A program made the translations under genes and the position numbers. A DNA stretch of 64,000 nt from Aphis gossypii (Eukaryota > Arthropoda > Insecta > Hemiptera > Aphididae): the NCBI RefSeq assembly GCF_020184175.1, contig NC_065531.1, positions 44,847,213 to 44,911,212 of the forward strand. The letters run 5' to 3'. Positions within the stretch are counted from its first letter, which is position 1. Each line of letters begins with the position of its first letter. The notes under the pieces were generated by a model. It saw only the letters and a list, made by a program, of their open reading frames with translations, was not told where the DNA came from and ran no database searches. This document shows positions 50,273-64,000 of the stretch, piece after piece.

Positions 50273-53200
50273 TACTTTTAAGACCAGTCGACCGACCGTT
50301 TCTATTTCAGATTCGCTCGGTGATAAAAACAAATAAATAAATGTGAACGTCATGTGAACGGCGACCATAATAATTATATTGTACATCACGACGAAAGTAT
50401 AAGTACTGCATCCGCCATATCTCGACGAATCTCGCTGTATAGATTATTGCACGAGCGGACAACGATCGAAATGACGTCTGTGTGGTGTTTGCCGATGCGA
50501 GAAACAAATGGCAATACTATTACTTATTAGGTAGTTAGTAGTATATATTATAAACCTAGGCATTATACGCTTATATTATTATTGTCTTTGTGTATTACTG
50601 TATTATTCATAAACTGGATAAGTGGAGCTGAGATCGAGATCGTCTGTGAGCGTAAAACCAGTGTTAAATTTGTAATGATATTGATATGGTATTATTATAA
50701 TTAAATCTATATTCATGATACAGTTTTGAATTCATTTACACAAACAATCGGTTTTCGTCTAGATTAGTCAATCAGTAAAATACTTCATATTTCATTGTTA
50801 AAAAATATTGTACACATTATTGCAAAAAAAATGTGTTATAAATTATATATTTCACATGTAGATTACTGATAAAGAAGATTTCTCTGATTTGATATCAATT
50901 ATTTTATTTAGTTTTAATTCTATAAAATACAACAGATACAACATTCCATTTAAATTATTATCTACCTACACGATTATTTGCTCGTCAACTGTCACTGTAT
51001 GAAATATATTTGGTTTTGACAAAATAGAATATTATTATTTAATACGACTGTAAGCTAAATTTTTTTTTTATTTGCAAATAAATTTATAAAAAATGGTTTG
51101 CGGTTAGAAGAACTATTTTATAATATACATTTATTTATTAAAACAATACACGATGCATAATACGATAAATTTAAACTGATTTTTTACCTATACATTTCGC
51201 ATTGTTGCAATGCAAACCGGTTGAAGAGAATACTTTTTTAGTCTTTTAATAACATATAAATCTTTAAATTTTTCTGTTTGAAAACAATAGAACCGAACGT
51301 ATGGATTTAAGATGAGTTTGAATATTGCTTTTTAAACATCGTTCGTTCAATCATAAAGTGGTTTAGTTTTTCCAAATATAAATCCCACAATAATTTACAA
51401 AATAGTATTACAAAATATGTTATTTATTTGAGTAAAATTGATTACTTTCAATAAAAATAATGTTAAATGATTTTTTGAAGAATATATTTTATTTAGTTAC
51501 TTTATATTTTTTATAACATATAGTATCTCATAATATAAAAACAGAGTTAATAAGGTTAAAAAGATACATATTTACTTATATTTATATTTTACTTACAATA
51601 AAAGTCAATCTAAATAAAAGTTTAAATTTTTTTCTAATCATGATTAGGAATTTTGTAAAAATAAATTATATTAATTATAATTAACAAACATTGATTAATA
51701 ACTTGAAAGTGTATACTACTATAAAATAGTAACATGTAATAATATTATTATGCCACTCAAATAAATTATTGATATAAAGTATTTTTTAATTTTATAATTG
51801 TATTAAACATTAAACATATATTTTAATTATAATCAATTCATTCAATTTATAACCTTGTATTATATTAATAAGTAATCATAGATTATTTCTTTGTAAAGAT
51901 CATCGAATCGAACAGAACTTTGGGTTCACTCTCTAATTTTCATTAACAACAATCGCATTTTGAAACGAAATAATTGCATTTTTAGCTTAAAACTTATTCC
52001 AATTAAAGTAGGACCGTGCAGCGTTCAAAGGAATTGGAATTTTATGCAAAACCCTCTAGAGTCCTTATAGTCATTATATACAAGACTACAATTATTTATT
52101 TCGCACTGACAAATTACATCAAAGCATTCCTTTGCAACATAAAATGTCTCCATAAATATTATATTTAATTTGTTTTAGTCTACTTTTATAATATTATGTC
52201 ACGAATAATAAACTAAATATATATAACATTTTTTTAGAATCTACATAATTACTTCTTCAGAGTAATGTGATACAATAAATACTGAATAATATGAGTACCT
52301 ACAGTTTGAATCGATTAATAATTGACTTAATTGTCTTAAATACAAACTAATCAGTACATTGATACAATTTTGATCTCTATTGTTTTTCAAAAACTATCTA
52401 TAAAATATTACTTACCATTTAAATTTTACTATAGATTATTTAAAAGTGTTAAAAAAATTCATTTTATTTTCTATAAACATTTTTATGCAATAGTTGTATA
52501 TTATTATTGATTTACTGATGTCGAAAACATCTAAAACTATTTATATATTTTAATATGAATATTATAGCATAATTACATGATCACAAGTCACAATATGACC
52601 ACTATACAGTTATTGTTATAGGGTTAATGCCACACTCATAATAATATTTATATTATTGTGGGCAATGATAATAATAGTATATTGTTAGTTGTTACCTAAC
52701 ACAGGTAATATTATAATTCAAGCGTACCTATGTCGGTGTTCCTGTGCAATGAGAAGACGAGAAATATTACGATTGGTTATAATGTACGTGTGAACAAGTG
52801 AAAATTATTTATTCGTCGCACGAAGAGGATGGGATTAATGATAATTTTAATTATATGGTACCCATAGCTTTTAATAATAAAAAAAAAAAAAAACATATAG
52901 GTAGGTACGAATATAATATATTATTATAATACTCGTAGACAATAATATTAACTCGCCTATAGCTACAGCTCTATACAGCTATATTATATTATGTTCGAAC
53001 AGAAACAGATCTTCATCAATTTGAGGTGTTTTCGGTAGACGTGTATCATGTATTGATACGCTGGACACCTTTTACCTATAGTGTCTCGATGGACTGATAA
53101 TAACCGGTTCAAGAAAAAAAAAATGTTTTGTAGTCGTTTTTGTTATATTATTTTATTATATCTCTGTCCGTTTAGTGTACACCTACATTATAAACTACAC

Positions 53201-55550
53201 GGGATATTCGAATCGTTTATTAAGGCACTACTAATACAAATCTATGTAAATATACGTTTTGTAATCAAGCGATATCATTAATTTTAGAGGGTACTAGATT
53301 TTTCTTACATATAGATTTCTAATGTTTAAAAGTGCTTTTTTTTTTATTATTCGTGCAACCGTTAAACACTGTTAAACGTACAGTTTCCCAAGTCAAAAAT
53401 AATTTCAAACATTATTAAATCAAATTAAGTTAAAAGAGGAACATTATTTATATATCGGTGCAAAATAACGAGTAGGTATATCGTTTCTCATTTTAAACAA
53501 TCTAGACGAATAATATGCGTGTATAAAAACTAAGATTTAATTATGTATTCTAAAAATAAATTGATTGAGATTTAAGACTTTAATTAAAAAAGTTTACGTT
53601 GGTTGCTATTCAGCAGCTAACTAATAATTTTGCTCCTCAACTATTACGAGTGTATAGTTTTTTCAATATATTTATGTACTATACATATGCTTGTCAAAAA
53701 AAAAAACCCAATACTGAAATTAATGTATTTAAATTATTATTTAAATGAATACAAATAGTAACATATTATATTACTTCAACGAATATACATATTATTATGA
53801 TGTGGGTACTATGTATATTGTTTATGTTCTAATTTATTTTAATGCGTTTAACTAACTAATGATTCGCTAAACTACATAATTAAACACTGAATTTTTAATT
53901 ACAATAATTTATGTTTTTTTAAACATTAAATCAAATACTTTATTTCTAATAAAATAATTTTTGTATTTTACTCGCTTGATATGCGACCTGAATTTATTAT
54001 TTCTTAACTTGTATAAAATGTTATATAATAGGTAGAACATGAAAATATTGAATTATTGTCGCTTAACAATTAATTACAAGTTTATGAAAAATTAATTTAA
54101 ACATGGTCTTATCGAATCCTTAGAATATAATTTGTGAAATAGCTTTAATGCTTCCTATTTATTTAAAATTCTATGTATAAAAAATTGTTCTATTTATTTT
54201 TTTTTCTTTTAAGAATACTTTTATTCTTAATTGATTTGAGTGATTGCCTTACCTGTTCATATAATATTATAATATTACATTTTTATTTTTATTTTTGTTT
54301 TTGACTCAGTTTTATAAATCAGAATACACAAAAGGAATTCAATTTACTTTATTATTTTATTGTTTAGAAGTAAAAAAATTAAAACCACTATTAATCATCA
54401 AATTATTTAGCCAATACTCCATTGTATAATTTTATAAATAGCATTGCGCAAAAACAATATACATCTTATTTTCAAATTTATGTTCTGCATTCAACATTGT
54501 ATACGTATAAGAGTTGAATTTTAAATTTTTTACAAAACAAATAAAGCAGACTAGGTATAAGAATATAAATTAGTGAAACTAAAAGTATATTTTTTCTCCA
54601 AACGCTTACATCGGTCGATAATTTAATTAGGTCAGAGTGGTGTGATGAATTTTCTAGCTAAACATTTCGTATGATAATTAAACTGCGTTAGTTATAATGT
54701 CTTAAATAGATGATCCGTTAGGGATTTTTATACAAATGTATCATATATGTATTGTATTGTGTTAACTCCATCTGACACAAATTATACATAAAGTGACATG
54801 GGTAGGTTGTAGAGGTAAAATTACTGTTTATAATTTTACAAACATGAGTGTCCTTAGATAAAACAGTTTTTGTATGATTATGGTTAAAGTTGTTAATTCT
54901 ATTCTCTATGATTTATTATAATACTCGGAGAGAATAAAAAACTTTTTAAAATTTTATAGCTCTTCGACCAATACATTTTTTTAACAAAAATGAGTTAGTA
55001 TTTAGTAATATAAGGTGTTTAGTTTAGGTAAAGTAAATACTATTTTTTACACAATTCCAATTACATTCTGATATTTTATTATTATGGTTCCGATGGTGCA
55101 TATACGTAATAATATGATATTTATATCACACACAATATTTATCTATGATTATTATACATTACATAATTTATCAATATACAATTTTTGCTGACAAATTTTG
55201 AGTTAAAATTATAGGGATTATTTTGTCGCCCGAAAAAAAAAAGAGAAAAACAAAATTATAATAGTATACAATACAACTTAGGTTATATTAGTTGGTTACA
55301 CCTGTATAGATTATTAGTTACAAGTGATAATTAATAATTCAACTGAAATAAAATTTACAATCGGAAAGAAAAATTAGGGTCCATATTAGCTAGTGTATAC
55401 AAAGTGTTAAGGGGAAGTGTAATAGCATAGTTTGTAGAGGAAAATAGAACATGGAAAGGAATATTGGATCTCGTTTGTTGAGATGGAAATTTTGAAATTA
55501 ATTTAGGAAAACAACGCAGGGGAATTAATCCTTTAATAAGTAAATAATAA

Positions 55551-55573
55551 AACCTAATAATTATTATTAGGTT
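55551..55573. repeat. Perfect 23-base palindrome
   Basis: AACCTAATAAT, one T, then its exact complement ATTATTAGGTT, directly followed by AGGTTAG. Confidence 0.7.
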
Positions 55574-56723
55574 AGGTTAGTTCTCGTTGCAAATGGTGGT
55601 TTTTGCGAAGTTCGTTTTTAATAGACAGTAGCCTCCAGTGCTAGATCACTTACAATAGTAGTTAATAATTAATAATTAGTAATTACTATCTAGTGTAGCC
55701 CACCCAGAAAATAATTTCCAGCTTGTTAATACATTACGGAATTTAATTACCGTAATTTATCTTTCAGTTAAACAGATATTATTAAATATTATTTATTACT
55801 ATAATATTGTTGATTAAAGATTTGTGTATAATATAGATTACTAATACTGTGATATATTGAAATAATCAATGATAAAATGTACGTACTACGTAGTGTGACA
55901 ATCACTGGCATTGCTGTAACAGTATTATATGTATGGCATATAATCTAGCCAAGAAGTTATAAGATTTAAAGTATAGAATATATTTTAAAGTCGAACAAAC
56001 TAAGACTATCGTAGTTACTACTTATTTAATAATCATTAAATAAATAAATAATTGAATAATTGAGTACTCAATTCAATATAAAATAAATTATGACTACCAC
56101 GTTTCAACGAGAAATAAAGATTGAAGTAATGGTGCTATTATATAAGTATAACATTTTAAATTAAATCAAACTTTTTGATTTAATATTTTACTATTGATTA
56201 CGATGTTATAATTTATAACCGGGTATATATTACCTATATATAATGTTTGTAATTAGGTATGTATTTAGGGACTAGGAATTAAACTTTGCTTTTAAATTGT
56301 CAAATATTGATACAAATGATAACGATTATCATTAATCATACTGTTTACATCATCACTATAATAATTAAGGTTTAATAATAAATATTCACATTTTGATAGT
56401 GCTCGATAATTATTTTGAATGTAATAAATTATTGTAATATTTAATGAGAAATATTGATTATAATCATTTATTATACATTTTACGACGTTATCCTGCGCGC
56501 CTAGGATATTTGTAATAATTGATCAATTTTTCAATTTACGTAAACTTGTAAATGTTGACAATCAATGTAAGATTAAAATTTATAAAAATGTATTTTTTTT
56601 TTTTGACTTAAAAACTTGATCATTTGTTGCTATGTCTCTTAATCATCTCGTGAAAATTATTTAAACGTTATCAGTTGAATACATATAAAGGGTTGTGTAT
56701 TTATTAAGTGTTTATGTTTTCAG

Positions 56724-56944
56724 GGTATTGGCAAGCGCGTTTGGTGCCCAAGTGATTTGCAACAAGATAGTCGGACTGACGGCAGGCCAACGGAGGATTT
56801 GCGCCGCTGCACCTGACGCGATGGCCGCCGTCGGTCACGGCATACGGATGGCCAAACAAGAATGCCAACAACAGTTTAGTACACATCGGTGGAACTGTAC
56901 GGGACCGTCAAAAGGCAACCCGTTCGGACATTTACAAATCACCG
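56724..56944 (+). CDS. Wnt7: Wnt gene, coding exon 2 (N-terminal Wnt domain)
   Basis: Between acceptor TTTTCAG and donor ACCG|GTAAGC lies a 221-base exon coding residues 24-97. It carries the N-terminal Wnt signature: ICNKIVGLT (residues 35-43), QRRIC (46-50), an amphipathic helix with GHGIRMAKQEC ending at Cys71, QQQF, and HRWNCT (78-83), including the sequon Asn81-Cys-Thr83, a usual Wnt N-glycosylation position. Cys36, 50, 71 and 82 are conserved disulphide cysteines of the family. ICNKI and the PFG...ITG end fit Wnt7 (insect orthologue Drosophila Wnt2) better than Wnt1, 5, 11 or 16. The product is a secreted lipid-modified ligand for Frizzled receptors. The palmitoylated hairpin and C-terminal Cys-rich domain must lie in exons beyond the window. 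The subfamily call is from memory of family consensus. Confidence 0.93.
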
Positions 56945-59900
56945 GTAAGCTATATGATAATAATATGTGAGTTCCATATCTATTTACCGTTATTTAGAAA
57001 AAAATTGATTAGGATAGTACGTGCAAAGTGATTGTTTTACCATCGCGGACCAGGCTATATCTTAAAAAAATACAAGGTATTTTTAAATATAAACAAATAA
57101 TAATATTCGTAGAAAATATAAAAATATATTTCTATAGCATTTCATAATAATATATTGATGAATATACCTACCGATGTACTAAAAAAAAAAACTGGCAATA
57201 AGTACCTACACAAACATCATAAATACGATTTTTATAGTATTATTAAATGTCATTGATGCGCATTTCAATATAGTACAATCTTCAGCCATTCGCTTTCAGC
57301 GCCCGCAGAAAGTTATCGATTCTTCGCGACTTACAAATTACAATACAGACCTGTTGTCACTATATATATTCGGCAAATATATTATAGCACAACAATATCG
57401 TGAGTATACCGTGATTATATAGTGATTATCAGGTCTCTGGCGGCTATATTATAATATACATATCATACATTACGTCTTGTTGCATTGTGAAGGGGGGTTA
57501 TCGATTATACTGTTAATATACGTATAATATAATATTATATGCGTAAGCAGTGGACTGTAGATGAGGTCGGCGTTTGTTTATATAAGTAGGTTAAAAGAGA
57601 TTACCGCGGTTGTTATATCTTTGAAATGTAAATATTTCAACGAACCGTCGCGAAACCACCATGATATTATTTTATGTACCCCTTGTTTTATATAATACGA
57701 GTAGGTTGTAATAGTATATATATATATTATATAGGTACCTATAATATACCACCTACACTGTATCTATATACTTTATATAACTGTACAATATGATATATTT
57801 ATTTATATATGAGTGTAAACTTACACTTTTATCTATATATAGTTAGAACAAGTAATTTCAATAAAATACTGTGTTTTAATATCGACGTACATTAAATAAC
57901 TTTGTTTATTCGTGCGCTTGGAGTATGCTTTTTGTGACTTGATGTAATAGCAGATTGATGTGACAAAGATAAAAACGTATTACACATACAATGTCGTTTT
58001 CTTAGGAATGAAATACAAAAATTATTTGGGGAAAATTATAAACGATCGCGTAAAAACAATATAGTTAAGGATTGTTAAAGGTTAAACACTATTACTTACC
58101 GGTCCACGTTTTAGAACTTATAATAACAACAACAAAAACAACATGATAAAAACGAGTGTGAGAGGTGTCTGATTTATGTGAATAGGAGTGTGTCGGTAAT
58201 TGCCAATAAACATATAAATATTACAAAAAATAAATAATAAATAATAATATAATACCTTTGAGCAATTCCGGAAAAAAATATCGAAATTAATTAATGATTA
58301 TCATAAATATTTTTATGTAAATCATAATTTTTATATTATTTTATACAAAACTATAGTCGATATTAACTATTACTTATAGGTAAACTGTACATAGATAATA
58401 GGCGGTTTAATATTCAACAATATTCTATGTTTAGATTTTGTGTGTAGTGTGTGAGGGGGCGTTATCGTTGTCCATTGAAATTCCCTCTCCAAAATAAAAA
58501 TACGAAATACTAGGTGAGGAAACACTAGTGTCTATAGTGTATAATATTATCAATTATCATCATCATTCGTCATCAATTCAGTTGTTTGGAATCGGTCAAT
58601 ATTATTGGAATCTTGTTGTCGTACAACCAAAACGTTTCCATCACCTACGTACATTTATGAGAATAAATTTGTTGTTTCGGCTAAACGACAGTTTTATTTT
58701 CTACCAAACGCATTTGTGATTAAAATTCGACTCGGTATAAAATCATTTGTACCAACTTTATACCTTGTACATAGGTAAGACGTGTAATTAAATATACATA
58801 ATATATATCGCAGTATAATATTTATTTGAATCTCGTATAATAATGCTCAAGATTTTGTATGTAGGACGGTGAAATGATAATCATTTTTCATATCTGGAAA
58901 AATATTTAATACAAATTTCCAAAGGAATTTATTATGCGGCGGAAGCGACAGCCACGCAAATCATTTTTGATGCAAATGTCAGTGAAAATAAAATAATAAT
59001 ATTCTAAGATGCTAACCATTTTCTCCTTCAGTCACCCATACAAGTTATAAATACAATATTATATTTTCTTTGCGCATTTAATACAACAATGAGGTAAAAA
59101 TTGCATAATACTTTAGTGCTTTAAATTTAAATTTAGCATACTTTGAAAGGACTTCTAAAGTTAGAGAATATTTTCTTAAATATTCTGTTAAAACAATCAA
59201 TAAATAAATTCCTAAGCTGGTAAAATCAAGCAATAATTTATAATATACAAAAGTATTAAAATAATATTTTATGTTTTTTTTTTACATCGACAAGCATCGA
59301 CGCATCATACGTTATTTGTTGAGTTTACAATCATAATATAAATAGATTAAAGACGTTACATAACAATCTCTGTTATTCATCTTATTGAAATAAGTATGTT
59401 GTGGTAGTCGGGTTAGAAGGTTCAAGTACATCGTTACAAAAGATCCAAATATACCATTATATGTATATAATAATGTGAGTGCTATTCTATCAACGAATAG
59501 TCATTTTCTTAAATGTTTTCGAAAATATTTTTATTCCTATACAGTTCGATGATGTTAATTACTATTCATCATGTTATAATATAATATTTATCAACAAATA
59601 TACTCCAATAAATTACTATTCTTTGATCAATTATTTACGAATCTCAAAAACTTATTTGAGTAGGTATACCTATATAATTCATCATACCTAGTTAAACACA
59701 ACTATTTCTTGTCACTTGATATAATTTCATTGTTTTATTATGATAAAATTATAGTATATAGTGATCAGTTAATAAATATATTTTATAAAGACGTTGAGAA
59801 GTGAAGTTAAATATAATTATTGGTTTAAACTTTAAGTAGTCAGTATCATCCATAAGTTATGTGATAAATAAAATGCGAAAAATATATTATTTATATTAAT

Positions 59901-62900
59901 TTTAATAAAATTGACAAACATATACTATAATATAATAGTTAAAACAATAATGTTTAAAATTTGAAATATTAACATATTCTCATATGAATAATATAATTTA
60001 ACAATTTATTTTTAATTATCCTTATTGCAATTCAAATAAATGCCATACAGTATATTATATTTAAACATTAGAAGTTTATACGTTATACCTACTTAGTACT
60101 TAATATGAATTACAGTTTAATATAACAGATTATAATTTAATCACACTATACACTTTTGGTATTTTGTTTTAATAAATTAAAAGTTATTTAGTTTATTACC
60201 ATAAATATTTAATATATATATTTTTAAATAGATGAATAATATTAATATCATATAAAAAATATTTGATAAGTACTAAAATGTTAAAAACAACAAAATATAA
60301 ATTAAAGTATATAAATTTTAATAGGTTTTAAAGTTTTAAAATAAAATGCAGAATGACTTATCTCCTTAAAACATTCTATATAATTTGATGCGTTAGTAAA
60401 TAATAATTAATTAATATGGAAAAATATATTATTAGAAATGAATTTAAATAAATTCTCGATTGTTATATCGATCGTCGATGCAATAAAAATAAAATAATAC
60501 CCCCCTGCGATAAATTATTGTTCATAACTTTTAATACATGCTGTACACAGGTACATTAACAATTTATTTATTTATTTTATTCAATGAATATAATATATTA
60601 ATAAGCTTTAAAGTTTATTATACTTATAAACATTGGCAAGTCTTAAATTTGTCTATCCATTGTTCAATTATTTTTCATATAAAAATAAATTTAAAAAACC
60701 CATCGACATTTTTAAATTTTTTTTTATATTATGTGAATAATTTGTATTGCTTTAGTTGATGTTTTCGAAATGATTAAGTAGGTATACTGTATAAAATATT
60801 TATGATGACGCAAATTGAGTTGTCTTTGTAAACGTTTCATAAAAATCATTATTTGAAATACTTGGATTCCGTAGTCTTTCATATTTTAGCTTTTTTAGAA
60901 AACTCAATTCAAAATTAGATCAAAAGTTAATTATTTATATTTTGCGAATCTGCAATGCGTATTGCGTATATTACTTATATCTATAATAGTAATTGTATTA
61001 TATATGCTTTATATTATAAATTATTCAATGCCTATATAATGTTATCATAATTGAATAAGGATAAACAATTTTGGACCCCCCAAAAAAAGAAGATATTTAT
61101 GGAATTATTGACACTCAGCAATATTTTACTAGTGAAAAGAGCGCTGATCCCAATGCTGATGTTTTCTGATATGCTGTAGTGTGGGACGTGGGGTGGTCGA
61201 TGTTCCTAAGAGTTTGATATTTTATTCTTATACTTGGAAGTAGTGATAAATTATATTATTATTATATTCAAAAAATGATTTTGAGTAGAGCTTATTTTAT
61301 CCAAAAATTTTTAAGATTTATTTTAAAATCAAAAGTAAAAACGTTCCATTAGACTATTACAGTTATTTTTTCGTTGTTACAATTTTCTCAAAAGCAGCTA
61401 AGCAGTTCGAAAAAGCACCTTTTTGCAGTATAATGTGTATTTTACTGTTCTGTATCTAATATATTAAGAATTGCTTGAGACTTTTTAAGCTTTTTTTACC
61501 ATCTCAAGTAGAATTTCTTAAAACATCTGAAAAAAAGGACACGAAATTATTGGAAAGCTAATATAATTAATTCCCTCGAGAGAGATTCGGTCAAAATCAT
61601 TTAATATAAATTCGGCACTCTTTAAATTACTTATTTTACAGTTTAATACATTTTATATTGTTTAAATGAAATTTTTTTTATAACGTGTTTACCTAAAAGT
61701 CATATATCTTGTGTATTTAAATAATTTTGACGAAAGAATAATAACTCAAGTGTCATTCGATATATATATATATATATATTTTGTGATATTAGTATATTAC
61801 TTTTTAATGGACTGTAGCTAGCTATTTATGGAATTTATATTTACACTTTCACACTCATAAAGATTGCTATACATGAAAAAATAATAGAACATAGAAAACT
61901 TGGGATGATGACTTGACTATTAATGATTAAACGATTAAACGATAAAATATAAATTCAAAAAAAAAAAACTTGCAATATTATTATATTTTACAAACTAAAA
62001 ATACAGAAATAAATTGTATGTATCTAATTACAAATATATTAATTATTAATTTCCACTTTAAGTTATTTCCCCCCGTTGGTCATATCATTAAGAATATTAA
62101 CATAAATTGTGATTTTTTTGCATTGTGCTCTAATTTTTGGGACTAATATTATGTAATACGTATAATATTATTATATACTAATATGTTAGTTATTATTAGT
62201 ATTTAGTATACAATTATTTTATTAGATCGAAATGTCAAATTTGAGTCAATAACAACATTGTGTAAATTATAAACAAATAAGCTATACATAAAATGGAAAA
62301 TGAAATGTACAATTAAAAAAAGTAAAATATACGTTTTAGATATTTAAATTTAAATTCTAAAACAAAAAAATGATTCGCTATTCGTTGTGTAAACATAATA
62401 TTGTTTTTAGCAAAATAAACACACTAAACGCGATATCGAATGTCCAATAGGCAGTCGTTAATTAAGTGCGTTTATTTGGGAATTCGAAATCTGTTTATTG
62501 CAATTTGCAATACATAAATAATTATTATCGCATAATCATGATAGAGTTTCATCCAAACCCCTCGTGAATCGTGATAAAATAACGAGGTCAAATATTAATT
62601 ACGTAAATCATAAAAATACTATATCATAATATCATAATCGGTATAATAGTCGTCGATACTTTGTAGGTGTAACGTTAAAGCAGACCTTTTTAATTTTATT
62701 ATTTATTTACTTCTTATATGCAATAATCTGCAGACTAATTTTTTTCTACACAAAAAGTTTACAAGTCATTAAGTTTTGATGTAATTGCATGAACCTATTT
62801 ATTACAGTATTCTGATATACATTTTGGTTTGTATTAACAACGAAATCCATACGGTTTCACACTTTTACTTAAAACAAACCTCATTCGAAAAATCGAATTC

Positions 62901-63986
62901 GCATTGGTTTTTAATACGCATTATAGTACTTAGTGTGAATATTTTGAATATCCGACGGAAATTTCTGTTTGGTGGTGACGATTCTCCGAGTACAAAATAT
63001 ACAATATACTTATTCGATGATCAATCGTATACACATGTAAAAGACACCTTGTCGTAATAAAGGACGTATATCACGTCACGAGTATCTATACAGAATCATG
63101 CATACTATACGTATAGCTCGCACAGCACACGCGCACACTTGATGATATTATATTATACCTACTCATCGCAGACCTCTTGAAACGACACAATGGTTTTCGA
63201 GTTTTTCGACCAATATTTACCAACCTAATTCCGTTTAGAAAACACTCGTCGTTTATGAGCGTGTTGCGTATTAACACCTCCTACCCGGGTTTTGCTATTT
63301 TGGTTAAGTATAAATAAATACCTATCTGTATATGTATATACTGCGTAATTCCTAATAATATGTATATATATTATGCTGGATGGGTATTCACCACGAGCAG
63401 CGGTGGTAAGTATATACGGACACTAAAAACGTATTGTTCATCGTTTGAATTTCGATGTAGGTACGACGCGGGTACGTCTTACATTTTATAATATTAGTGT
63501 TGTTTATTATTATATCTATGTATACGCACATACACGTGATATTTTACGGTGCTAAATTAGTATACCGTACATGTATATAATATCGACGGGTCTCGTGCTA
63601 TTACAACGGAACTACACTGAGTCGTATATGTATATATGTATATGTTTTTAATGGTAGTCATAAAAGTCGCGGCTTATCCATTAGCACATATGTCGATTGC
63701 GCGTCTCTGCGTTCGAATCTCGAACGTACTATATGTGTATAATGTATATATATATAAATAATATATATTATATTATAATATATTATAGTCTTCTCCCACC
63801 GTGTATAGGCACAAAGCGAGAAGGCCCATAAACTTCTGTTGGTACCTACCATATACATTTTTTTCACGTAATTTTTATTCGTATATTCTTTTTCTTTTTC
63901 GACTCGGTTTTTTTTTCCTCACAGGTGTTATACACTTTATATTATCCATAATACACACGTGCTATTAAAATTCGTTTTCGTTCCAG
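56945..63986 (+). other. Wnt7: Wnt gene intron 2 (at least 7 kb)
   Basis: Starts with a consensus donor GTAAGC in phase 1. The interior is AT-rich with no recognisable coding sequence; CpG content rises a little at about 63,060-63,780. An AT dinucleotide run is at 61,762-61,779. The next coding exon is expected to start with a residue run like (S/T)RE(A/S)AF, which I do not find in frame inside the window. Confidence 0.6.
61762..61779. repeat. Microsatellite (AT)n
   Basis: TATATATA run of about nine units. Confidence 0.7.
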
Positions 63987-64000
63987 ACCGCTGTTTTGTG
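63987..64000 (+). CDS. Wnt7: Possible start of Wnt coding exon 3, cut by the window edge
   Basis: A pyrimidine-rich tract ending TTCGTTCCAG (63977-63986) makes a good acceptor. Joined to the phase-1 end of exon 2, the 14 remaining bases read Asp-Arg-Cys-Phe-Val. Wnt proteins have (S/T)-R-E-(A/S/T)-A-F-(V/T) here, so Arg and Phe-Val could correspond but two residues would be missing. It may be a different, later acceptor or a decoy. Confidence 0.25.

Larger units (their letters stand above)
49560..50520. promoter_or_regulatory. CpG-rich island in Wnt intron 1 (candidate enhancer or alternative promoter)
   Basis: CpG-dense sequence rises out of AT-rich intron, with CGTCGTCGTCGTCGCCG around 49,880-49,900 and repeated CGA/TCG words to about 50,480. 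An initiator-like TCAGT is at 49680-49684. It lies about 6-7 kb upstream of coding exon 2. Regulatory function is inferred only from composition and position. Confidence 0.35.
29434..56723 (+). other. Wnt7: Wnt gene intron 1 (27,290 bp)
   Basis: Bounded by GTGTGT and TTTTCAG. It is AT-rich overall with MITEs, microsatellites and several CpG-richer islands at about 30,960-31,130, 36,340-36,880, 39,570-39,920, 40,520-40,740 and 49,560-50,500. None encodes a recognisable protein. First introns of developmental signalling genes often house enhancers, so these islands are the best candidates. From 31,750 to 36,050, 41,400 to 49,500 and 50,550 to 56,700 I see no other structure apart from entries listed separately. 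Confidence 0.65.

Noticed and set aside
63700..63730. tRNA T-loop-like GTTCGAATC
   Set aside because: The flanking bases cannot form the 5-bp T stem and no acceptor or anticodon arms are present.

Overview
The window looks like nuclear DNA of an insect, most likely an aphid or close hemipteran relative. It is very AT-rich, gene density is low, introns are long with GT...AG borders, and small inverted-repeat transposon remnants are common. The aphid call is an inference from sequence style; the animal call is firm, because a Wnt gene and a multi-exon C2H2 zinc-finger gene are present. Most long reading frames in the window are not genes.

Layout. 1-8 kb is mostly AT-rich spacer. It holds an inverted-repeat element (2223-2535), a decayed non-LTR retrotransposon fragment (about 4060-4615) and a minus-strand pseudogene (4963-6061). 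8.2-8.9 kb is an isolated GC-rich block: a well-formed TATA/initiator promoter preceded by four AATCACA boxes about 40 bp apart, with no coding sequence downstream. 9.07-9.93 kb is a long-terminal-inverted-repeat element. 10.8-11.3 kb carries the C-terminal end of a hAT-type transposase gene. Two small pogo/Tigger-like elements follow at 12.7 and 14.1 kb.

16.2-17.8 kb holds a complete-looking five-exon zinc-finger gene (382 codons predicted). Its five-finger exon plus the next intron and small exon has been duplicated in tandem inside the gene with the frame kept, giving ten fingers. The two big exons differ at only about two bases, while their flanking introns differ much more.

18-28 kb is non-coding, with two small hAT-like elements (20286-20413 and 20661-20865) and simple repeats. 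From 28.4 kb the sequence becomes CpG-rich and leads into the first coding exon of a Wnt gene (29363-29433), which encodes a signal peptide. A 27.3 kb intron separates it from coding exon 2 (56724-56944), which encodes the N-terminal Wnt domain. The phases match exactly and the protein is closest to Wnt7. The rest of the Wnt gene lies beyond the right edge; a splice-acceptor-like site at 63985-63986 may start the next exon but its first codons do not fit the family well. The giant intron contains several CpG-richer islands (about 31.0, 36.3-36.9, 39.6-39.9, 40.5-40.7 and 49.5-50.5 kb) that are candidate regulatory elements. One of them has a possible alternative signal-peptide exon.

The two genes have no evident functional link. 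No RNA genes, CRISPR arrays or bacterial features were found.
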